Source: Quadrisphaera sp. RL12-1S (GTDB taxonomy: Bacteria > Actinomycetota > Actinomycetes > Actinomycetales > Quadrisphaeraceae). Taken from it: a stretch of DNA of 64,000 nt. Positions 8,897 to 15,375 of the stretch are shown piece by piece. Positions within the stretch are counted from its first letter, which is position 1. Every line of letters begins with the position of its first letter. The translations under genes and the position numbers were made by a program. A model generated the notes under the pieces. That model saw only the letters and a program-made list of their open reading frames with translations. It was not told the DNA's origin and did not search any database. The stretch lies in NCBI RefSeq assembly GCF_014270065.1, contig NZ_JACNME010000002.1, positions 434,001 to 498,000 of the forward strand, written 5' to 3'.

Positions 8897-10200
8897 CGCA
8901 TGTTCCCGGTGTGTCCGAGGGAGTGCTGGCCGGGCTGGGGCCAGACCGCCAGGCCGTGGGGGCCGTCGCCGACCTCGATCTTCTTGAGGAGGGAGCCGTC
9001 GGCGGTGGAGATGACGTAGACGACGCCGTCGTAGCGGCCCGACAGCCACAGCTGGCTGCCGTCGGCGCTGACGCCGCCCATGTCGGGCGACCCGCCACCG
9101 GGGATGGGCCAGGTGGCCCTCACGGTGAGGGTGGCGGCGTCGACCACGCTGATGCTGCCCTCGTCGCGGTTGGAGACGTAGAGCACGGAGGCGTCGCGGC
9201 TGGGGTAGATGCCGTGGGCGCCCTTGCCGGTGTGGAGGAACCCGCGGACCTTCTGGGTGGCGGCGTCGATGAGCCAGGTGCCGTTGCGCTGCATGTCGGC
9301 GGCCAGGAAGGTCTTGCCGTCGGGGGCCAGGCGCACGTCCTGCGGCATGGAGCTGACCCCCTTCTCCATCTCCGAGCCGACGCCGCTCATGCGGGCGGCC
9401 ATGGGGTCGTTGGCGCCGGGGGTGGCGATGGCGTTGAGGTCGATGACGGAGCGCACGGCGGAGCCGTCGGTGGGGATGACCAGCAGCTTGCCGCTGAACT
9501 CGCAGGAGGCGAGGAAGAAGCTGCCGTCGGCGCTGAAGTCGGCGTGGTTGACGCCGCCGCACGGCACCGGCAGGGAGTGCTGCAGGGCCATGGTGTGCGG
9601 GTCGCGGAAGTCGATCCGGCGCAGGCGCTCGGCCATGACCATGGCGGAGCTGCCGTCGGGGGTGAAGTAGAGGTTGTACGGGTCGTCCACGGCGACCTTC
9701 TTGCCGACCTGGCCGGTGGTGGGGTCGATCGGGTAGAGGTCGTTGGACAGGTCGTCGTTGACCCAGAGGGTCTTCTCGTCCCAGGAGGGCACCACGTGCT
9801 GCGGCTCGTGGCCCACGGGGAAGCTGCTGAGCACCGCCATGGTGGTGGGGTCGACCACGTCGACGGTGTCGCTCTTGGTGTTGGGGACGTACACCAGCGG
9901 CTTGGCCGTCTTCGCGGTCTCGGAGAGCATCCCGGCACCCGCGCCGGCGTAGACGCCCGCCGAGGACGCCGCGGCCGTGGAGGTGGCGGCCGTCGAGCCC
10001 GGAGCCGCAGGGGCTGACGACGACATCCCCGCCATGCCCGCCATCGACGCGTCGCTGCTGGCGCTGCCGGCCGGGTCGGACCCGGTGGCGCTGCAGCCGG
10101 CGAGGGCGATCAGGAGCGCGGGCACCAGCGCGGGCACGAGCGCGGGCAGCAGGCCCCGGCGGGGCGGGCGGGACGCGCGGGTGCGGGGGGAAGTCCTCAC
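8893..10200 (-). CDS. YVTN-type beta-propeller lipoprotein
   Basis: About 435 aa. The signal peptide ends IALAGC (Cys36), so this is a predicted lipoprotein on the outer face of the membrane. A short linker with MAGMAGM follows, then repeated propeller blades with the pattern VxVVDxxTxxVxxxxPxG (for example VDVVDPTTMAVLSSFPVG and ISVVDAATLTVRATWPIPG). Such propellers usually act as scaffolds or in oxidoreductase-like roles; no catalytic site is evident. GTG 10200 was chosen because it gives a compact signal peptide. An ATG at 10242 is an alternative. The gene is translationally coupled to the deacetylase-like gene downstream. Confidence 0.8.
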   Translation of the reverse strand: MRTSPRTRASRPPRRGLLPALVPALVPALLIALAGCSATGSDPAGSASSDASMAGMAGMSSSAPAAPGSTAATSTAAASSAGVYAGAGAGMLSETAKTAKPLVYVPNTKSDTVDVVDPTTMAVLSSFPVGHEPQHVVPSWDEKTLWVNDDLSNDLYPIDPTTGQVGKKVAVDDPYNLYFTPDGSSAMVMAERLRRIDFRDPHTMALQHSLPVPCGGVNHADFSADGSFFLASCEFSGKLLVIPTDGSAVRSVIDLNAIATPGANDPMAARMSGVGSEMEKGVSSMPQDVRLAPDGKTFLAADMQRNGTWLIDAATQKVRGFLHTGKGAHGIYPSRDASVLYVSNRDEGSISVVDAATLTVRATWPIPGGGSPDMGGVSADGSQLWLSGRYDGVVYVISTADGSLLKKIEVGDGPHGLAVWPQPGQHSLGHTGNMR

Positions 10201-10301
10201 GGCGGCATTGTGGGGGTGCTTCCTGACAGCCGGCAGGCGCATGCGGACGCGGGGTGGCGCGGGCCCGTTCCGGTGGTCTCCCAGGGGTCGTCCGCCCGAC
10301 C

Positions 10302-10358
10302 TGTAGGGATGTGTAGGTGGGTGTAGCGATCCGCTACACAGCCCTACAGACGTGTACA
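10302..10358. promoter_or_regulatory. Symmetric array of six phased TGTA half-sites (operator)
   Basis: TGTA begins at 10302, 10312 and 10322. Its complement TACA ends at 10338, 10348 and 10358. All three pairs share one centre at 10330 and successive sites are exactly 10 bp apart, one helical turn. The inner pair is TGTAGCG-ATC-CGCTACA. The array lies between divergent genes and covers the -35 region of the ATPase promoter. A cooperative operator for a dimeric repressor is the natural reading. Confidence 0.75.
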
Positions 10359-10366
10359 GCTCGGCG

Positions 10367-10372
10367 TACGCT
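10367..10372 (+). promoter_or_regulatory. Leaderless -10 element of the ATPase gene
   Basis: TACGCT, 6 nt before the GTG at 10379. The TGTA array ends 9 bp upstream of it, so a bound regulator should block RNA polymerase. Confidence 0.55.
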
Positions 10373-10378
10373 GCGCCG

Positions 10379-11578
10379 GTGGATCCCGTGGCCAACCCCT
10401 ACGCGCCCGGCGCGGGGCGCACGCCGGCCGCGCTGGTGGGCCGGGACCGGCAGCGCGAGGCGTGGCGGGTGGGCCTGGACCGCGTCGAGCGGGGCCGCAC
10501 GGCGCAGCCCGTGGTGCTCTACGGCCTGCGCGGCGTGGGCAAGACGGTGCTGCTGTCGAGCTTCCGCACGGCCGCGGCGCAGCGCGGCTGGGTGGTGGCC
10601 CAGGTCGAGGCCGGGCGCGGCGGCACCAGCAGCGGGGCGGGGTCGCGCGCGGGGCTGCGGGGCGCGATCGGTGAGGCGCTGCACGTCCCCCTGGTGGACC
10701 TGGCCAGGCCCAGCGCCGGCCGCCGGCTCCTGGCGGCGCTGCGCACGGCGCTGAGCTTCAAGGCCTCCTACGACACCGCCGGCACCTGGAACTTCGGGGT
10801 GGACCTCAGCGAGGCCAGTGGCGGAGGCGCCGACACGGGGGTGTTCGAGGCCGACCTCGCCAAGCTGGTGCGCGACGTGGCCGCGGGCGCCGCCGAGGAG
10901 GGCGTGGGCCTGGCGCTGCTGGTGGACGAGGCGCAGGACGCCACCGCCGACGAGCTGGCCGCGCTGTGCGCGGTCGCCCACGCGGCCGGCCAGCAGGACT
11001 GGCCGGTGCTCGTGGCGCTGGCGGGCCTGCCGAGCCTGCCGCGGGTGCTGGCCGAGGCGAAGTCGTACGCGGAGCGGCTCTTCGTCTACGAGCGGATCGA
11101 GCAGCTGCCGCCGGAGGCCGCCGTGGAGGCGCTCGTGGCGCCGGCGGTGGCCGAGGGCGTCCACTGGACCGACGGCGCGGTGGAGCTGGTGGTGGGCGCC
11201 ACCGGCGGCTACCCGTACTTCCTGCAGCAGTTCGGTCAGGAGTGCTGGAACGAGGCCGAGGGGACCACCATCGCCCACGCCGACGCCCGGGTGGGCGCCG
11301 CTCGCGGCCGGGCCGCCCTCGACGACGGCTTCTTCAGGTCGCGGTGGGACCGCGCCACCACCGCCGAGCAGGCCTACCTGCGGGCGATGGCCGCCGACGG
11401 CGACGCCGGCTCCCCGTCCGGGGAGGTGGCGGCGCGGCTGGGTCGCAAGGTGGCGAGCCTCGGGCCGGCGCGCGCGAGCCTCATCGCCAAGGGCCTCGTC
11501 TACGCCCCCGAGCACGGGGTGGTGGCCTTCACGGTGCCCGGCATGGCCGACTTCATCGAGCGGCAGCCAGCGGGCTGA
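10379..11578 (+). CDS. Orc1/STAND-like P-loop ATPase
   Basis: 399 aa. Walker A GLRGVGKT at residues 49-56 and Walker B LLVDEAQD at about 180-187 belong to the archaeal-type/Orc1-like AAA ATPase group. An Arg-rich sensor region and a C-terminal winged-helix-like segment (SGEVAARLGRKVASLGPARASLIAKG) follow. These proteins often act as regulators or defence/stress switches; the specific role here is unknown. The start was moved from GTG 10352, which lies inside the operator array, to GTG 10379, which is 6 nt after TACGCT. The gene stands alone and its 3' end overlaps the chelatase gene by 26 bp on the opposite strand. Confidence 0.8.
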   Translation: MDPVANPYAPGAGRTPAALVGRDRQREAWRVGLDRVERGRTAQPVVLYGLRGVGKTVLLSSFRTAAAQRGWVVAQVEAGRGGTSSGAGSRAGLRGAIGEALHVPLVDLARPSAGRRLLAALRTALSFKASYDTAGTWNFGVDLSEASGGGADTGVFEADLAKLVRDVAAGAAEEGVGLALLVDEAQDATADELAALCAVAHAAGQQDWPVLVALAGLPSLPRVLAEAKSYAERLFVYERIEQLPPEAAVEALVAPAVAEGVHWTDGAVELVVGATGGYPYFLQQFGQECWNEAEGTTIAHADARVGAARGRAALDDGFFRSRWDRATTAEQAYLRAMAADGDAGSPSGEVAARLGRKVASLGPARASLIAKGLVYAPEHGVVAFTVPGMADFIERQPAG

Positions 11579-12341
11579 GGGCCTCGCCGGCTGCGAGGGC
11601 CTCGTCGTAGCGGCGCAGCGCGAGGGCCGCCAGGCGAGGGTCGACGTCGCCGTCGGCGCACAGGGTCTTCGCCACCACCTCGGCGGGGGCCGGCCCGTCG
11701 GAGCCGTCCAGGAGCGCCTCCAGGCGCTGGGAGAACACCCCGGGGGCGAGCAGGTACGGCACCACGGCCACCCGCCGTCCCGGGGCGCCGCCGGTCCGGC
11801 GCAGCGCGGCGCACGCCTGCGCGACGGTCGGGGCCTGGGCGCTGGCGTACCCCGCGGTGACGGGCGCGCCGCGGCGCGCGGACAGGGCGGCGAGCACGTG
11901 CTCGACGTCGGCGGCGGCCTGCGGTGCGAGCGACCCGGCGGCCGCGAGCACCACGGCGTCGTCGTCGTGGGCACCGGCGGCGGTGAGGCGGTCGAGCAGC
12001 AGGTCCACCAGCACGGGGTCCGGCCCGAGCGCCGCCGCGGCCACCGCGCGGCCTCCCGCGGCGCGGGCTGCGCGCACCGCGGAGGCGACGTCGGAGCGCA
12101 CGTGGTACCCGGTGGACAGCAGCAGGGGGACGACGACGCAGGCCCGTCCGGCGGCGGCCAGGCGCGCCACCACGTCCTCCAGGGCGGGCTTGTGCACGTC
12201 CACGTGAGCGGCCACCACCTCCAGGCCCGGCCGCGCGGCGGCCACGGCCAGGCGCAGCTGGGCGACGGTGCGCCGGCCGGCCGGCGAGCGGGTGCCGTGC
12301 GAGACGGCCACCAGCACCGGGGCCGCGCTCGGCCCGCTCAC
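11553..12341 (-). CDS. Sirohydrochlorin chelatase (CbiX/SirB family)
   Basis: 262 aa. Two CbiX-like halves: the first has the metal-binding SHGTRSPAGR motif and PLLLSTGYHVRSD, the second is more diverged (VVPYLLAPGVFSQRL). It inserts Fe2+ (siroheme) or Co2+ into sirohydrochlorin. Position at the end of the nitrate assimilation genes, overlapping the regulator stop by 4 bp (GTGA), argues for the iron reaction that feeds NirB. CysG in the same operon could do the same step, so there is apparent redundancy. Its 3' end overlaps the convergent ATPase gene. Confidence 0.87.
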   Translation of the reverse strand: MSGPSAAPVLVAVSHGTRSPAGRRTVAQLRLAVAAARPGLEVVAAHVDVHKPALEDVVARLAAAGRACVVVPLLLSTGYHVRSDVASAVRAARAAGGRAVAAAALGPDPVLVDLLLDRLTAAGAHDDDAVVLAAAGSLAPQAAADVEHVLAALSARRGAPVTAGYASAQAPTVAQACAALRRTGGAPGRRVAVVPYLLAPGVFSQRLEALLDGSDGPAPAEVVAKTLCADGDVDPRLAALALRRYDEALAAGEALSPLAAAR

Positions 12342-13534
12342 GCGACCTCCAGGGCGTACCCGCGCTTGACCACCGTGCGCACCACCGGTCCGCCGCCGCC
12401 GGGTCCCGGCAGCGCCGCCCGCAGCCGCGCCACGGCCACCTCCACCGCGTGCCCGTCGGTGGCCAGCGGCAGCTCCGCGAGCAGGTCGGCGCGCCCGACC
12501 ACGCGGCCCGGCGCGGCCGCCAGCCGCGCCAGCACCGCCAGCGGGCCGGGCGCCAGGTCGAGCACGCGCCCGTCGAGCACAGCGGCGCGGGCGCGGACCA
12601 CCAGCTCACCGGCCGGGGTGGCCGCACGGGCGCGGGGGTGCTCGGCCAGGTGCGCCGACAGGCAGCGCATGAGCGCCCCCAGCCGCCAGCGCTCGGGCAC
12701 GAGGGGCTCCACGCCGCGCTCGCGCAGGGGCGCGGCGGTGACGTCGCCGACGGCGCAGCACACCACCGCGGCGCGCCCGTCCCCGGTGCTATGGCCCCCG
12801 GCGCCCCCCATCGCGGCGAGCACCTCGGCCAGCCGGCCGCGGCGCTGCGCGGCCTCCAGCAGCGCCACGGCGCCCGGTGCGGAGGTGAACGTCACCGCGT
12901 CGAGGCTGCGGGCGGCCACCGCGTCGACCAGCCGGTCCACGGCGAGGGGGTCGTCCGGGGGCTCCCAGCGGTACACCGCCAGCGTGCGCAGGTCGGCGCC
13001 GGCGGCCCGCAGCGGCTCCAGGTCCTCCAGACCGGCCGCGCCGTGCAGCTGGACCAGCACCGAGCGCCCGGCCACGCCCTGCCTGAGCAGGTGCTCGACC
13101 GCCTCGGCAGTCTGCTCGCTGGCGGCGGTCCACGCCTCCGACAGACCGGCCGCCCGCACGGCGCCGCGGGCCTTGGGTCCGCGGGCCAGCACCTGCGTGT
13201 CCGCGAGCGCCTCCACGAGCGCCTCGTCCAGGCCGTGGGCCTCGGCGGCGGAGATCCAGCCGCGCAGGCCGATGGCGGTGGTGACCACCAGGACGTCGGG
13301 CGGGTCGGCGATGGCGGCGCGGGTGCCCGCCACGAGGTCGGCGTCCTCGGTGAGGGGGACGATGCGCATCGTGGGGGCGTGGACCACGCCGGCGCCGCGG
13401 CGGGTGAAGGTGGCGATGAGCTCGTCGGAGCGGCGGTGGCTGGTGACGCCGATGGTGGCGCCGAGCAGCTGCGTGGGGTCGAGCTCGGTGCAGGACCCGG
13501 GCACCGGCACGGGCTGGGCGGTGGTGCCGGTCAC
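12338..13534 (-). CDS. nnaR: HemD-like nitrate assimilation regulator (NnaR type)
   Basis: 398 aa. Residues about 20-280 are a uroporphyrinogen-III synthase fold. Residues about 300-398 form an OmpR-like winged helix (VLARLAAAPGRVVGRADLLAEL, VAVARLRAALPG, VVRTVVKRGYAL). This HemD-plus-DNA-binding fusion matches NnaR of Streptomyces, a co-activator of nitrate/nitrite assimilation genes, and Rv0260c of M. tuberculosis. It sits between cysG and the chelatase gene with 4-bp overlaps on both sides. A remaining enzymatic role in tetrapyrrole synthesis cannot be excluded. Confidence 0.85.
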   Translation of the reverse strand: MTGTTAQPVPVPGSCTELDPTQLLGATIGVTSHRRSDELIATFTRRGAGVVHAPTMRIVPLTEDADLVAGTRAAIADPPDVLVVTTAIGLRGWISAAEAHGLDEALVEALADTQVLARGPKARGAVRAAGLSEAWTAASEQTAEAVEHLLRQGVAGRSVLVQLHGAAGLEDLEPLRAAGADLRTLAVYRWEPPDDPLAVDRLVDAVAARSLDAVTFTSAPGAVALLEAAQRRGRLAEVLAAMGGAGGHSTGDGRAAVVCCAVGDVTAAPLRERGVEPLVPERWRLGALMRCLSAHLAEHPRARAATPAGELVVRARAAVLDGRVLDLAPGPLAVLARLAAAPGRVVGRADLLAELPLATDGHAVEVAVARLRAALPGPGGGGPVVRTVVKRGYALEVA

Positions 13535-14784
13535 GGGGACGGGGAGGTGGCCACGGCCAGCGCCGGGCGGTAGCTGCCGCCGTGGGCCATGGCGGCCACG
13601 GCGCCGATGACCAGCACGGCGGGGGCCTTGACGCCCCGGCGCTGCGCGACGGCCGCGGCGTCGGCGAGGGTCGCCGTCGTCGTCCGCTGCTGCGGGGTGC
13701 AGCCGCTCTCGACCACCGCCACGGGCAGCTGGGGGTCGGCGCCGTGCGCGACCAGCCCGTCGGCGAGCTCCGCGAGCCGCGAGGCGCCCATGAGCACCAC
13801 GAGGGTGCCGCCGCGGCGGGTCTGGGCGGCGAGGTCGAGCAGCTCGTCGCCGCCGAGGGACTCGTGCCCGGTCATGACGGTCACCGAGCGGGCCACGCCA
13901 CGGTGGGTGACCGGGATGCCCGCGGCGGCGGGCACGGCGAGGGCGCTGGTGATGCCGGGCACCACCTCGCAGGGCACGCCGGCGGCGCGGCAGGCGGCGA
14001 GCTCCTCGGCACCGCGGCCGAAGACGTAGCCGTCACCGCCCTTGAGGCGCACCACGCGCAGGCCGTGCAGGGCGCGGTCGACCAGCACCCGCTCGATCTC
14101 GCGCTGCGGGACGGGGTGGTGGTCGGGGGCCTTGCCGACGTCGACCACCTCGACGTCGGCGTCCAGCTCCGCCAGCAGGTCGCGGGGGGCGAGCCTGTCG
14201 ACGACGACGACGTCGGCCTCCGCGAGCGCGCGCCGGCCGGCGAGGGTGATGAGGGAGGCGTCGCCGGGGCCGCCGCCGACCAGGGTGACGCGGCCCAGGC
14301 CGGTGTGGGGGCGGCGGCGGCGCAGCGGGAGCGCCCCGGAGGACAGGCCCAGGCGGACGCCGTCGCGCACGGCGGCGGCGCGCTTCGGGTCGCCGCCGGC
14401 GGTGACGGAGACGACGACGTCCTCGTGGCGGACGACGGCGGGGGTCCATGCCCGCGAGCGCGCCGCGTCGTCGGCGCGGACGCACCAGACCCTGCGGGAG
14501 GTGGCCTCGGCGGCGACGGCGTCGTCGGTGCGCGGCACGCCGGTGGCGGTGTGCACGAGCCAGGCGCCGTCGAGGTCGGAGGCGGCGAACCTGCCGCGGC
14601 GCCAGGAGATCTGGCCGGACCCGTCGAGCTCGGTGACCTCGGCGCAGGCCTGCGGGGCCACGAGCAGGACGTCGGCTCCGGCCTCGAGGAGGCCGCGGGC
14701 GCGGCGGGCGGCGACCGGGCCACCGCCGACCACGACGGCGCGGCGGCCCTCGAGGTCGAGGTGGAGCGGGTAGGTCGGGCTCAT
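13531..14784 (-). CDS. cysG: Siroheme synthase CysG (precorrin-2 dehydrogenase plus SUMT)
   Basis: 417 aa, two domains. The N-terminal domain binds NAD (VVGGGPVAARRARGLLEAGA) and oxidises precorrin-2. The C-terminal domain (from about 165) is uroporphyrinogen-III C-methyltransferase with VTLVGGGPGDASLITL, RLKGGDGYVFGRGAEEL and GIPVTHRGVARSVTVMTGH. It makes siroheme for the nitrite reductase encoded immediately upstream. The ATG at 14784 is preceded by a 228-bp gap that holds three phased hairpin repeats. It overlaps the regulator gene by 4 bp. Confidence 0.93.
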   Translation of the reverse strand: MSPTYPLHLDLEGRRAVVVGGGPVAARRARGLLEAGADVLLVAPQACAEVTELDGSGQISWRRGRFAASDLDGAWLVHTATGVPRTDDAVAAEATSRRVWCVRADDAARSRAWTPAVVRHEDVVVSVTAGGDPKRAAAVRDGVRLGLSSGALPLRRRRPHTGLGRVTLVGGGPGDASLITLAGRRALAEADVVVVDRLAPRDLLAELDADVEVVDVGKAPDHHPVPQREIERVLVDRALHGLRVVRLKGGDGYVFGRGAEELAACRAAGVPCEVVPGITSALAVPAAAGIPVTHRGVARSVTVMTGHESLGGDELLDLAAQTRRGGTLVVLMGASRLAELADGLVAHGADPQLPVAVVESGCTPQQRTTTATLADAAAVAQRRGVKAPAVLVIGAVAAMAHGGSYRPALAVATSPSP

Positions 14785-14889
14785 GGCGATCAGGGTGCCG
14801 CCGCTGTGTGTCGCTGGTGTTGCGTCGCGTTGCGCTGCGTTACGACGGTCCTCTCACCCGGGCGCCGCGCCTGTGAGCCCTCCGCTCCT

Positions 14890-14995
14890 CGCACGTTCCG
14901 CGGCACGTGCGCTGCCGGCACCCCTCCTTCTCGCACTTTCCGCGGCGAGTGCGAGAAGGACGGGGGTCGTTGGAGCACTTTCCACAGCAAGTGCG
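14890..14995. repeat. Three hairpin repeats at exact 42-bp spacing
   Basis: Copies start at 14890, 14932 and 14974, each 22 bp with core TTCCGCGGC (TTCCACAGC in the third) between inverted arms: CGCACG/CGTGCG, CGCACT/AGTGCG and GCACTT/AAGTGC. The arms change in a compensatory way, so pairing is conserved. They fill the gap between the nirD end and the cysG start. The role may be operator sites for the cysG operon or an RNA processing/attenuation element. Confidence 0.7.
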
Positions 14996-15012
14996 GGAAG
15001 GGGGCTGGCGGG

Positions 15013-15375
15013 TCAGGGGGCGGGGGTGACGTGGACCTGGGGGCCGTCGGGGGCGTCGGGGGTGTCGATGACGACGACGCCGTGCACGCGCACCGGCGCC
15101 TGGCCGGACGTGGAGGCCCCGGTCCGCAGGTCCCACGTGTTGAGGTGCAGCGGGCAGACCACCACGCAGGAGTCGATCTGCCCGTCCGCGAGCGGCCCGC
15201 CGGAGTGGGGGCAGACGGCGTCGACGGCGGAGACGCGGCCGTCGCGGTGGTGGAACACCGCGACCTGCGTGGGACCGGCTGCGCCCTCCACCACGTACGC
15301 GCGGCCCTCCCCCGGGGGGATGTCCGCGAGCGCAGCGACCCGCACGCCCGCGGCCGCCGTCGTCGTGGCGGTCAC
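15013..15375 (-). CDS. nirD: Nitrite reductase small subunit NirD (Rieske)
   Basis: 120 aa Rieske-type [2Fe-2S] protein with CPHSGGPL and CPLHLNTWDL, so both Cys-X-His pairs are present and the cluster should bind, unlike many NirD proteins that have lost them. It partners NirB in NADH-dependent reduction of nitrite to ammonium in the cytoplasm. The GTG at 15375 overlaps the nirB stop by 4 bp. Confidence 0.92.
   Translation of the reverse strand: MTATTTAAAGVRVAALADIPPGEGRAYVVEGAAGPTQVAVFHHRDGRVSAVDAVCPHSGGPLADGQIDSCVVVCPLHLNTWDLRTGASTSGQAPVRVHGVVVIDTPDAPDGPQVHVTPAP

Noticed and set aside
10352-10378. GTG 10352 as start of the ATPase
   Set aside because: It lies inside the TGTA array and upstream of the likely transcription start. 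GTG 10379 is exactly 6 nt after the -10 element.
14890-14995. CRISPR array
   Set aside because: Only three units, each an inverted repeat, with short non-unique spacers and no cas genes.
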